From NCBI GenBank assembly GCA_963700375.1, contig CAVOXF010000005.1, positions 124,001 to 188,000 of the forward strand: a stretch of 64,000 nucleotides of DNA, given 5' to 3'. Every line of letters begins with the position of its first letter. Within the stretch, counting starts at the first letter, position 1. The translations under genes were made by a program, and so were the position numbers. The notes under the pieces are model-generated. The model saw only the letters and a program-made list of their open reading frames with translations. It did not search any database and was not told the origin of the DNA. The DNA is from JAHEEL01 sp963700375 (GTDB taxonomy: Bacteria > Actinomycetota > Acidimicrobiia > Spongiisociales > UBA5794). Positions 33,046 through 41,030 of this stretch are shown here, piece after piece.

Positions 33046-34022
33046 CCAACACAGCACAAAAGGCGAGGGCAACGGCAACAGTCTCTGCGCGCCGCCCGCT
33101 CGGGAACCGAATCTACCGGTTCCTCCGCTCGATACCAACATGGCTTCTTTGGGTGATGGTCATGCTGTGGACGATTCCCACGTTCAGCTTGTTCGTGAAC
33201 TCCTTTCGGACCCGGGACGCCCAGCGCGCTAGCGGATTCTGGAACGCCTTGTCGGACAATGCGAACGGGTGGCAATTCCCGACGCTCGAGAACTACCAAC
33301 AAGTCCTGTTCCCCGATGTCGGTGCGGGACTAGGCAATGCGTTGCTCAATTCGGCATCTATCGCAATCGTCGCCACCATTGTCCCGATCGCTATCGCGGC
33401 ATTCGCCGCCTATGCGTTCGCGTGGATCGATTTCCCCGGCCGTGAGTGGCTGTTCATCGCCACCGTGGCGCTGTTGGCAGTCCCCTCGCAGGTGGCGCTA
33501 ATCCCGCTCCTGTCTGCCTACTCCACCGGAGTGGCGTTGACGCTGCCGGTGATTGGAAAAACCATCACGCTCTTCCCTGATCTGGACTTGGCCGGAACAA
33601 TCCCTGCCGTGTGGCTCACTCATACGGGCTTTGCTATGCCATTTGCGATCTTCCTGCTGCACAATTACATAGCCGGCCTGCCCAAGGATCTGTTTGAGTC
33701 GGCGCGCATCGATGGCGCCGACCACTTCAAGATCTTCTTCAGGTTGGTGGTGCCGCTCTCCGTTCCAGTGCTCGCAGCCTTTGCGATCTTCCAGTTTCTG
33801 TGGACCTGGAACGACTACCTCATCGCCTTGACCATGATTGGGGGCAATCGAGAGGCCTTGCCGGGCACCATCGTCGTGGCCTCGCTGGCCGGCGAGTTTG
33901 GGGCGCGGGAGAATCTGCTAACCGCAGGAGCGTTCGTGATCACCGTCGTGCCGGTCCTGGTGTTCTTTGCGCTGCAACGCTTCTTCGTGCGAGGAATCAC
34001 AGCAGGCTCCGTCAAGGGCTAG
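33042..34022 (+). CDS. Sugar ABC transporter permease, MalG type
   Basis: A 326-residue inner-membrane permease with six predicted helices. Its EAA motif is ESARIDGADHFKIFFRLVVP, near residue 220. It ends with the usual RGITAGSVKG tail of MalG-type proteins. The ATG lies within ATGA at the stop of the preceding permease, so the two are translated together. No ATPase gene follows; a terminator hairpin comes 23 nt after the stop. Together with the binding lipoprotein it completes a carbohydrate importer for the adjacent catabolic operon. Confidence 0.92.
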   Translation: MTNTAQKARATATVSARRPLGNRIYRFLRSIPTWLLWVMVMLWTIPTFSLFVNSFRTRDAQRASGFWNALSDNANGWQFPTLENYQQVLFPDVGAGLGNALLNSASIAIVATIVPIAIAAFAAYAFAWIDFPGREWLFIATVALLAVPSQVALIPLLSAYSTGVALTLPVIGKTITLFPDLDLAGTIPAVWLTHTGFAMPFAIFLLHNYIAGLPKDLFESARIDGADHFKIFFRLVVPLSVPVLAAFAIFQFLWTWNDYLIALTMIGGNREALPGTIVVASLAGEFGARENLLTAGAFVITVVPVLVFFALQRFFVRGITAGSVKG

Positions 34023-34044
34023 GAAGAGAACCCGCGAGCACGGA

Positions 34045-34068
34045 AGCGGCCCCCTTCCGGGGGTCGCT
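34045..34068 (+). terminator. Terminator of the transporter operon
   Basis: AGCGGCCCCC, loop TTCC, GGGGGTCGCT, then TCTTGTT: a 10-bp stem with one mismatch and a T-rich tail. Confidence 0.75.
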
Positions 34069-34103
34069 TCTTGTTGCTCGCGGCGGCCCTGGCAACCCAG
34101 GGT

Positions 34104-34431
34104 TGAGGCGTGCGGGTGCGGGTCCGTGTACGGGTGGGGTACCTGCGAACCCGGGGTTCGGCTGTGCGTTCTGCTGCTCCATGGCCTCGTCTGCCGGGAA
34201 GGTGTCGGTGACCACGCCGGCGACGGGGAGCTCATCGGCCATCTCGCTGAGTTGCTGCAGGATTTCCTCAGACTCTTCCGGCATGTGATAGGTCTCGGCC
34301 TCGCCGGGGAACTCACCGCTCTGAATATGGGCGAAGAACTGCTGGACGGTGGCGACAGCGGTGTCGGCAAGCCGGGCGTACTGACGCACGGACTTCGCGG
34401 TGCGCTTCTGATGCATGCCAACCATCCTCAT
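34104..34431 (-). pseudogene. Possible PanB C-terminal remnant
   Basis: On the minus strand the frame reads KRTAKSVRQYARLADTAVAT, then QSGEFPGEAETYHMPEE. This resembles the C-terminal tail of ketopantoate hydroxymethyltransferase (PanB; 'FVRQYA...VRSGAFP..'). The catalytic barrel is missing, and the frame runs on into Pro-rich sequence. The identification rests on about 45 residues and is tentative. Confidence 0.35.
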
Positions 34432-35728
34432 TGGCTTTCTGGCTTGGAAGTCCCATCAACGGACCGTGGAGGCTTGGCGGCAAGCTGCGGCAGAGCCCGT
34501 CATCAGTGCCTCGGTCGGCAAGGGTTTGGCCCGGCCCGCACCGACCGGCACCGTTGGCTGGTATCCCGGTGAGGATCGACACCTATACCGGGCGTTCGGG
34601 TAGCGGCAACACCACCTACGCCCGCTATCGCGTGGGGAACGAAGTCGCCAGAGAGCTGTTCGGGGGCAACGACCTGAGTTTCGAAACCCGCAGTAGGTCC
34701 AACAGCCGCTAAATCGATGCGTCCGTTCACTGGCAACGTCAAGTCAAGAGTGCCGGCGATACCGGAAGCGGGTTTGAGGCTGTCGTCACCTTGGCGAGCG
34801 TCAACGAGACCTCTATGGCAGCACAGATATCGACGCGATCGTTGAGAACCCAAGCGGACCACCTCCCGTCGCAATCGCGTTTGCGCCCCAACTCCCCCAA
34901 ATCACACACGACGTGCAACGAGTTGCGGCCGGTCAATCGGCTACCGATTGGGGTGATGCTGATGGCACTGGACCGAGGGACCCTGTCGAGGATCGATCGG
35001 AGGGTCTTCGCTGAGTTTGCGCGCCCGTGCAACCCCACCCTGATCATCGCAAATCAATACACCCAGCCGGCCATGGGCGGTGTCGGGACAATCTGCCGGC
35101 TGCCTACATCCGCTCAGCTCTGCTGTCCCTGAGCAAGCGGAGAGTCGTCAACAAACGTGCCAGATCAAGACGAAGACGGCGCCAGGGAGCCCGTCAGAAC
35201 TCCCGCACGCCGACCACTCGGGTCTTCAACGACGTTCAGTTCCAGGTCCCCTTCAGCTGTGAACGCTGCGTCGTAGGTTCCCGTACTGACACGACGATTG
35301 CGCCGGCGTTGTCGATGCGGACGCCTTTGGCAACGCTGCGCTCCAACTCGCAGACGCGTTGTCATCCTCTGCTGTTCTGCACCCTGTCTCGCGCCCTTGG
35401 TCGTTGGGTCTATGGACATCGCGAAATCTAGAAGCAGACAGGGTGCAACCACGTCAACGCGCCCCAAACCACGCACACATGGAGCAGAAGAGCGACATGT
35501 GGGCTACCCGTCTGACCGCACAGAATGAATCTTCTATGTGGACCGTCTTGTCGAGGTGCTTTCGGGTTGGGTGAACAGGATTCGGTTGGGCCACGTCTTC
35601 TGGTGGCAGGCTCCTATGAGGTCACACCGCCCTGGCGGATGGGCGGGTGGGGTCGACAGGTCAATACGAGGACAGCACCACGAGGGGTGCGTCCCCGGTT
35701 GCTGGGTGAGACCCCACCCACAGAACTG
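34432..35728. other. Region without an identifiable gene
   Basis: Short open frames occur on both strands, but none shows a family motif, a ribosome site and sensible composition together. The stretch contains the second copy of the 44-nt dispersed repeat (35027-35070) and a palindromic-repeat copy (35066-35100). It is probably decayed mobile or coding DNA. Confidence 0.5.
35027..35070 (-). repeat. 44-nt dispersed repeat, copy 2
   Basis: The complement matches 6625-6668 with few mismatches (GGCTGGGTGTATTGATTTGC, then GATGATCAGGGTGGGGTTGC). Confidence 0.6.
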
Positions 35729-36066
35729 TCATGCGGCTCGAGGGAGATGTTTGAACGTCTGGTGGGCGACGTAGCGTTTCAGACAACGCATGATCTCGCG
35801 AGTTGAGAGGCCCACGGCTCGGCGGCGCCGCACGTAGTTGCGGGTCTCCGGATCGGATGATATGCGGGTGAGGACGATCTGGTAGAGAGCCGCCTTGGCG
35901 TGTCGGTCTCCGCCATGATTCAAGCGGACACGGCCGCTGGTCTTGCCCGAACCGGCTGGCACCGGCGAGACGCCGCAAAGGTGCGCCCAGGAGCGTTCCG
36001 TATGCAGCCGGTCTGGGTCGTCACCAGCAGTGATCAACAAGGTCGCGGCGGCGCCGACCACTGCTG
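35729..36066 (-). pseudogene. IS110-family transposase C-terminal fragment
   Basis: About 110 residues of the Transposase_20 domain remain: VGAAATLLITAGDDPDRL, WAHLCGVSPVPAGSGKT, RVRLNHGGDRHAKAALYQIV and MRCLKRYVA. The DEDD nuclease half is gone. The coding sequence is cut exactly where exporter copy B ends, with 2-3 nt between. It differs clearly from the intact IS110 transposase at 10447-11484, so it came from another IS110 member. Confidence 0.8.
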
Positions 36067-36068
36067 AC

Positions 36069-37241
36069 CTAGACGGAGATGAGCGGTGCGAAGATGAAGA
36101 CGAGCACGATGCTCACGGCACCGACGGATACGGCTGCGGCGATACCAACGAGGAACGGCTTGAAGCCGAGGCCCTTGAGTTGCGCGAATGAAGTCCCGAG
36201 CCCGACGGCGGCCATGGCCATCGCGAGGCAGTACTCGGCCGCGGTGCGGATCGCGTACACGAGGTCGTCCCACGCCTCGGCTCCCCAGATCCCGAAAGCG
36301 GTGCCGCTCGATTCGACGCCGGCGTCGCCGATCGATCGGAAGATCGCCATGGCGAGGAACCCGAGGATGAACACCGGCATCATGTCGAGGATGCTGGTGC
36401 GCTCGCCGAGTTCCTCACCCTGCTGACGCTGACGCCGGACGTATGCGTAGGTGATGGCGGGGATGACGACGATCATCAGGACGTTGCGCACCAGTTTGCT
36501 GACGATGGCGATGTCGGCGACGCTCGGCGAAGCGGTGACGTTGAACGACTGGTCGTAGATGAGTCCCGCACCCGCCACCTGAGCGGTCTCGTGGATGGAC
36601 GTTCCCAGGAACAACCCAACCTCAACCACGTCGCCGCCGAATATGAGATTCCCGAGGAACGGGTAGAGCAGCATCGCTGCGATCCCGAACACCGTGATGT
36701 TCGCGATCGCATAGGTGACCTCCTCCTCCTTGGCGCGGATGCCGGGTGCCGCCGCCACGATTGCGGTCGCGCCACAGATCGCCGTTCCGATCGCAATCAA
36801 GGTCCCGAGCCGTTCCGGAAGACCAAGGCGGCGGGTCGCGATGGTGGCCACGACGAGACCGGTCAGCACGGCACCGACCACGATCGGGATGCCGAAGACG
36901 CCGATCTCAAGCACATCGACGATGCTGAGCCGGATCCCCAACAGGATGATGCCGAGACGAAGAAGCTTCTTGAGACTGAACTCCACGCCCGGGGCGAACA
37001 CGTCGCTCAGCCCGATGGTGTTACGGATGAGCATCCCGAGCACGATGGCGACCAAGATGAAGCTCACGAGGCCGTTGATACCGACCAGCGAGTTGATCCC
37101 ATCCGCTGTGAGGATCGAGACAACGACCACCACGACAGCAAGCGCGACACCGGGGATCAACGATGGGATACGATCGACGGTGGTACCCAACAGGAGATTC
37201 TCGAACCGATTCGGGACGCGTGGAGTCGTGGTCTCGGTCAC
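36069..37241 (-). CDS. YeiH/PSE-family putative sulfate/sulfite exporter, copy B
   Basis: A second, almost identical 390-residue copy of the membrane protein at 4537-5709. It has the same landmarks (LGMLIRNT, ICGATAIVAAAPGI, SIHETAQVAGAG) and the same AAGGAG-GTG start context. The differences I found change V to I near residue 26 and the last residue I to V. Here the frame stays open further upstream because the TGA of copy A is changed; the GTG at 37241 is kept by analogy. It sits between an IS110 fragment (3' side) and an IS3 fragment (5' side), about 2 kb beyond the sulfonate cluster. Export of sulfite made by SuyAB is a reasonable guess. Confidence 0.88.
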   Translation of the reverse strand: MTETTTPRVPNRFENLLLGTTVDRIPSLIPGVALAVVVVVVSILTADGINSLVGINGLVSFILVAIVLGMLIRNTIGLSDVFAPGVEFSLKKLLRLGIILLGIRLSIVDVLEIGVFGIPIVVGAVLTGLVVATIATRRLGLPERLGTLIAIGTAICGATAIVAAAPGIRAKEEEVTYAIANITVFGIAAMLLYPFLGNLIFGGDVVEVGLFLGTSIHETAQVAGAGLIYDQSFNVTASPSVADIAIVSKLVRNVLMIVVIPAITYAYVRRQRQQGEELGERTSILDMMPVFILGFLAMAIFRSIGDAGVESSGTAFGIWGAEAWDDLVYAIRTAAEYCLAMAMAAVGLGTSFAQLKGLGFKPFLVGIAAAVSVGAVSIVLVFIFAPLISV

Positions 37242-37310
37242 TCGGGTCCCACACTCCTTGCTAAAGCTGTCCACAGACCACCGAGTCGTGGCTCGATGAC
37301 GACTGCGTGT
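36069..37310 (-). repeat. Large duplicated segment, copy B
   Basis: Inverted relative to copy A at 4470-5709; about 30 kb lies between them. The match ends at the stop codon on one side and fades beyond about 37310 on the other. Confidence 0.85.
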
Positions 37311-37335
37311 TCGGAAGGCCATGATAGACGGCGCT

Positions 37336-37487
37336 TCTCGGCCTCAACGCCGTGGTCGGAGATGACCCGCTCCCAGCTCCGCACGATCCTGTTCACCTGC
37401 ATCGAGACGTTCTACAACCGGAACCGTCACCAAGCCCGCCTCGGGCACCGCACACCCGCCGCCGTCTACGCCGACCACGCGGCATGA
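37336..37487 (+). pseudogene. IS3-family transposase C-terminal fragment
   Basis: The last ~40 residues of an IS3-type integrase domain are readable: TRSQLRTILFTCIETFYNRN, RHQARLGHRTPAAVYADHAA, then TGA. This matches the 'F.YIE.FYNR.R.HS.LGY.SP' end of rve-domain transposases. The rest of the transposase is missing. Confidence 0.75.
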
Positions 37488-37509
37488 AATGTCAGAAACC
37501 CGTGTCCAC

Positions 37510-37533
37510 CGAAACGGGGCAACTCCATTGCGA
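37510..37533 (+). repeat. Terminal inverted repeat of an IS3-type element
   Basis: GTCCACCGAAACGGGGCAAC followed by TCCA lies 22 nt after the transposase stop and has the form of IS3-group right ends. The left end is not present. Confidence 0.5.
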
Positions 37534-37620
37534 CTTCTCGTCTCCAAGAGGATGTGAGCCAGGAGGCGCAGGTCGCGAGCGACGATCGGGGACGCCTCGT
37601 CTACGAACTTCAGAACGCGA

Positions 37621-37647
37621 GGAAACCCCAGCTGAGCTGGGGTTTCC
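37621..37647 (-). terminator. Hairpin downstream of the tRNA pair
   Basis: A perfect 12-bp stem GGAAACCCCAGC, loop TGA, GCTGGGGTTTCC. It lies directly beyond the 3' end of tRNA-Glu for leftward transcription; the T-tract after it is weak. Confidence 0.65.
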
Positions 37648-37653
37648 TGCTTG

Positions 37654-37726
37654 TAGCCCCGATGGGATTTGAACCCACGCTACCGCCTTGAGAGGGCGGC
37701 GTCCTAGGCCGCTAGACGACGGGGCC
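37654..37726 (-). tRNA. tRNA-Glu (CTC)
   Basis: A 73-nt cloverleaf: acceptor GGCCCCG paired with CGGGGCT (one G-U), discriminator A, and the anticodon loop CTCTCAA within the CCGCC/GGCGG stem, giving anticodon CTC. The T-arm is GTGGGTTCAAATCCCAT. CCA is not encoded. Positions 37672-37695 recur at 17693-17716. Confidence 0.93.
37672..37695 (+). repeat. 24-bp direct repeat inside tRNA-Glu, candidate att site
   Basis: Identical to 17693-17716 in the same orientation. It spans the T-stem side, variable loop and anticodon stem-loop of the tRNA gene. Confidence 0.6.
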
Positions 37727-37752
37727 TTACAGGCGACTCAGTGAGTCGCCGG

Positions 37753-37824
37753 CTCGGGGGGGAGGACTCGAACCCCCAATGACGGGACCAGAACCCGGTG
37801 TGTTGCCAATTACACCACCCCCGA
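37753..37824 (-). tRNA. tRNA-Gln (CTG)
   Basis: A 72-nt cloverleaf: acceptor TCGGGGG paired with CCCCCGA, discriminator G, anticodon loop TTCTGGT (anticodon CTG), and T-arm GGGGG-TTCGAGT-CCTCC. It is 26 nt upstream of tRNA-Glu on the same strand; the two are probably co-transcribed. Confidence 0.92.
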
Positions 37825-37891
37825 AGGGCTGGGCAAGGATATGACCAGGGGCTACCTAATGGCAACCCGGCGAATCCCCGATCCGGGACCG

Positions 37892-38269
37892 CTACGTGGC
37901 GGGCGCGGACCAGTCTGGATCGTCGAAGCGCTGGATCTCGATCAGGTGGCCGTCAGGGTCCCGCAGAAAGGCGTGATAGATACCGAAACGATCGTTGTGC
38001 TCGGGGCCGCGCTCAACCGATCCCCCTGTCGAGGCGATCCGACCACACCAGCCGTCGACGTCATCGGTCACGAACGTGATGATCACACCGTCCGCGATGC
38101 AGGCCTCTTCGTCGAGGCACGTGCCAACGTATGCCGCGACGGCTGCCGCAAAGATGTGACATGTGCCCTGATCGACCACGAGTTGGAGACCGAGGACACC
38201 CTCGTAGAACGCGCGACTCCGTTCGAGATCAGCGACCGGGAGGAACGTGATCTGGGCGTCGGAGATCAT
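37892..38269 (-). CDS. VOC (glyoxalase-like) family protein
   Basis: A 125-residue vicinal-oxygen-chelate protein with two beta-alpha-beta-beta-beta units. It begins ITFLPVADLERSRAFYEGVL (typical first strand and helix) and ends FLRDPDGHLIEIQRF (typical Glu metal-ligand strand). It could be a glyoxalase, dioxygenase or resistance-type protein; substrate unknown. Its ATG overlaps the gltX stop by 4 nt, so it is translated together with gltX. The tRNA-Gln gene follows. Confidence 0.88.
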   Translation of the reverse strand: MISDAQITFLPVADLERSRAFYEGVLGLQLVVDQGTCHIFAAAVAAYVGTCLDEEACIADGVIITFVTDDVDGWCGRIASTGGSVERGPEHNDRFGIYHAFLRDPDGHLIEIQRFDDPDWSAPAT

Positions 38270-39714
38270 GCGACTGCGGTTCGTGCCTTGTTCACCCGAT
38301 TCAGGGCCTCCTCGCGACCGAGCGCCTCGAGGGACTCGAACAGCGGCGGGCTCACCGTTGACCCCGAGATGGCGACTCGGATCGGCTGGAAGCCCTTGCC
38401 GGCTCCGATCTCGAGTTCTGCGATCATGGAGCGCAGCGTCTCTTCGATCGATGTCACATCCCAATCCTCGAGCGCTGCAAGGCGTGTGGCGGCGGCGTCG
38501 AGCACGCCGGCAACCTCGGGCTGGGTCATCACCTTTGCCCAGGAGGCATCGTCGTAGGTCAGCTCGTCCACGAGCAGGAACCGAACCTGCTCGGCGGCCT
38601 CGGTGAGGAGCTTCGTCCGTTCCTGAACGTGCGGTGCGATCGCGTCGAGGCGGGCCCGGTCGGCGTCCGTCAGGGGGCGCCCGAGATTCGCTTCGACCGA
38701 GGGGGTGATGGCATCGACGAACGCACTCGTCTCGAGGTCGCGGATGTACATGCCGTTCATCCACTCGAGTTTGTCGGTGTCGAAGATGGCCGGGTTCTTC
38801 GAGACGGTGTCGAGATCGAACCGTTCGACCATCTCGGCCAGGGGAAGCACCGTGTCGTCCTCGCCGGGGTTCCACCCGAGCAGGGCGAGGTAGTTGACGA
38901 GCGCCTCTGGCAGGTATCCGGCGTCGCGGTAGGCGCTGATGGCCGTGTGGCCGTGCCTCTTCGAAAGCTTCTTGCCGTCAGGGCCCATGAGGAGGGAGAG
39001 GTGTGCGTACTGTGCCGGTTCGGCACCCATCGCCTCGGTGAGCAGGATGTGCTTGGGCGTTGACGACAGAAGGTCCTCGCCACGAACGACGTGGGTGATG
39101 CCGTAGTCGACATCGTCAACGGTCGAGGCCAAGTGATAGGTCGGGGTTCGGTCCGAGCGGAGGATGACGAAGTCGTCGACCTGGCTGTGGTCGAACGAGA
39201 CCTCGTCCCGTACGACGTCCTTGAACGTCGTGCGACCCGGCCGTGGAACCTTGAAACGAATGGTGGGTCGCTCCCCCACTGCGACTCGCTCTTTCGCCTT
39301 CTCCTGGTCGAGGTCGAATCGTCCGTCGTAGGCCGGGGCGGTGCCTGCGGCACGCGTTTCGTTGCGGAAGGCGTCGAGCTGCTCCGGAGTTGCGAACGAG
39401 TAGTAGGCCGAGCCTTCGTCAACGAAACGGTCGGCGACCTCTTGATAGCGTTCGAGGCGCCCGGACTGGCGGTAGCCGCCATGCGGCCCGCCGACCTCGA
39501 TACCTTCATCCCAGTCGAGGCCGAGCCAGCGCATCGAATCCAGGATGTCGGCGGCGTACTCCGGCGTGCTGCGCTGCTCGTCGGTGTCGTCGGACCGGAG
39601 GATCATGGTGCCACCCTGCGAGCGAACGAACAGCCAGTTGTACAGCGCAGTACGGGCGCCACCGACATGCAGATAGCCCGTCGGAGACGGGGCAAAGCGG
39701 ACGCGTGGGGTCAT
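38266..39714 (-). CDS. gltX: Glutamyl-tRNA synthetase
   Basis: A 482-residue class I synthetase that charges tRNA with glutamate. The HIGH-like motif is PSPTGYLHVGGART, near residues 9-22, and the KMSKS-like motif is KKLSKRHG, near residue 250. The helical anticodon-binding domain forms the C-terminal third. Because gatCAB is also encoded (44.5-47.7 kb), the enzyme is probably non-discriminating and also charges tRNA-Gln. The start overlaps the stop of the FAH-family gene (ATGA). Confidence 0.97.
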   Translation of the reverse strand: MTPRVRFAPSPTGYLHVGGARTALYNWLFVRSQGGTMILRSDDTDEQRSTPEYAADILDSMRWLGLDWDEGIEVGGPHGGYRQSGRLERYQEVADRFVDEGSAYYSFATPEQLDAFRNETRAAGTAPAYDGRFDLDQEKAKERVAVGERPTIRFKVPRPGRTTFKDVVRDEVSFDHSQVDDFVILRSDRTPTYHLASTVDDVDYGITHVVRGEDLLSSTPKHILLTEAMGAEPAQYAHLSLLMGPDGKKLSKRHGHTAISAYRDAGYLPEALVNYLALLGWNPGEDDTVLPLAEMVERFDLDTVSKNPAIFDTDKLEWMNGMYIRDLETSAFVDAITPSVEANLGRPLTDADRARLDAIAPHVQERTKLLTEAAEQVRFLLVDELTYDDASWAKVMTQPEVAGVLDAAATRLAALEDWDVTSIEETLRSMIAELEIGAGKGFQPIRVAISGSTVSPPLFESLEALGREEALNRVNKARTAVA

Positions 39715-40475
39715 CCCTGGACGACCGGGTTCATGAGTACACCGACGCCTTCGATCTCCACCTCGACGCGATCGCCGGGGACGATCGGACCGACGCCGGA
39801 CGGCGTACCGGTCAGGACGACGTCGCCGGGAAGGAGCGTCATGATCGACGAGATGAACGACACCAGTTCGCCGACGCCGAAGACGAGGTCTGAGGTCGAT
39901 CCAGACTGGCGGGTTTCGCCGTTGACCCGCGAGATCACGGCCAGACCCTCCTGCGGGTCGAGGTCCGTTTCGATGGCCGGGCCGAGGGGGCAGAATGAGT
40001 CGAAACCCTTTGCCCGGGTCCACTGACCGTCTGCTTGCTGGAGGTCCCGGGCGGTGACGTCGTTCGCGGCGGTATACCCCATGATGTGAAGGCCGACATC
40101 CTCGATTGCGACGTTCCTCGTCACCTTGCCGATGACCACCGCAAGTTCCGCCTCGTGGTGGACCACCTCGGCCTGCCGTGGAATCCGGATTGGCTGGAGC
40201 GGACCGATGACGGAAGTGGGCGGCTTCAGGAACAGCACCGGCGTCGTTGGTACGTCTCCGCCCATCTCCGCCGCGTGTTCAGCGTAGTTCTTGCCGACAG
40301 CGACGATCTTGGTCGGGATGACGGGAGCAAGCAGACGGGCATGCTCCCAACCCACCACCGTCTCGGTTGGCTCCCAGGCGACGAACGGCGTGCCGCGGTA
40401 GATACGGATACCTTCCGGTTCAACCGCGCCGTAGGTGATGTCGTCGACATCCGTATCGACCCTGACGATCTTCAT
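39711..40475 (-). CDS. Fumarylacetoacetate hydrolase (FAH) family protein
   Basis: A 254-residue FAH-superfamily hydrolase/isomerase. The metal-binding region is HHEAELAVVIG with later acidic residues, and GKNYAEHAAEMG and VLTGTPSGVGP are family signatures. Members cleave C-C bonds or decarboxylate in aromatic catabolism or act on oxaloacetate-like acids. The substrate is unknown; an oxaloacetate-decarboxylase or 2-hydroxyhepta-2,4-diene-1,7-dioate isomerase type is plausible. The ATG at 40475 starts MKIVRVDT. The stop overlaps gltX. Confidence 0.92.
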   Translation of the reverse strand: MKIVRVDTDVDDITYGAVEPEGIRIYRGTPFVAWEPTETVVGWEHARLLAPVIPTKIVAVGKNYAEHAAEMGGDVPTTPVLFLKPPTSVIGPLQPIRIPRQAEVVHHEAELAVVIGKVTRNVAIEDVGLHIMGYTAANDVTARDLQQADGQWTRAKGFDSFCPLGPAIETDLDPQEGLAVISRVNGETRQSGSTSDLVFGVGELVSFISSIMTLLPGDVVLTGTPSGVGPIVPGDRVEVEIEGVGVLMNPVVQG

Positions 40476-40488
40476 GTGGTACCCCGTT

Positions 40489-40986
40489 TCAGATCTCGAT
40501 GAGCGACTCGCCGGATGCGGCTCGTTCGCGGAGGTCGTCTGCGTTGTCTTCCATGACGTCGACCGGAACCCCGGCAACGAGACGACGGATACGCTGCGGG
40601 TGATGAGCGGCTCCTGCGATTGTCGCGGCTCGTACGGGCCCGAAGTCGCTTTCACCCTCATACCCGAGGATCACGATTGCAGCGTCGATGTCGGGCTTGG
40701 TCGGCCCTCGTCCCGACAATGAGGCCCGCGCTGCGGCCACGGCAGCCACCGCAGCGGTCGCATCGGCACGATGCTCATTCTCGGCAAGAACGAGATCCCG
40801 GCCGGCCGCGAGCTTGATCGCGTATCCGGCATCAGGGCCAGGCATGCCGAACGGCCCTCCCCACGGCACACCGCTGCCGGTGAACTCGCCGGGTCGGTCG
40901 GGCACCCAACGGCGCTCCGGGTCAGGTGTCCCCTCCGATCGCGGACGATCGGAATCTCGCAATTCAATGTTCGGCTGTTGTGCCAT
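40489..40986 (-). CDS. Conserved hypothetical protein
   Basis: A 165-residue soluble protein I do not recognise. The N-terminal 50 residues are Pro-, Arg- and Gly-rich and probably disordered. The rest is mostly helical, with an Ala-rich middle (TAAVAAVAAARASLSGRGPT) and a C-terminal LVAGVPVDVMEDNADDLRER. It sits between ilvE and the FAH-family gene on the same strand, 13 nt from the latter, so it is probably part of that operon. Confidence 0.72.
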   Translation of the reverse strand: MAQQPNIELRDSDRPRSEGTPDPERRWVPDRPGEFTGSGVPWGGPFGMPGPDAGYAIKLAAGRDLVLAENEHRADATAAVAAVAAARASLSGRGPTKPDIDAAIVILGYEGESDFGPVRAATIAGAAHHPQRIRRLVAGVPVDVMEDNADDLRERAASGESLIEI

Positions 40987-41030
40987 GAATCCACTCGCTC
41001 GATTGGGTCGCCATGGTAGAAGGCACGCCG

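Noticed and set aside
34415..34712. Short + strand frames after the transporter terminator
   Set aside because: No motif, no ribosome site and overlapping alternatives on both strands; treated as non-coding remnant.
36591..37487. A 298-codon + strand frame over exporter copy B
   Set aside because: Its first 240 codons are antisense to the exporter; only the last ~40 codons are real, as an IS3 transposase fragment.
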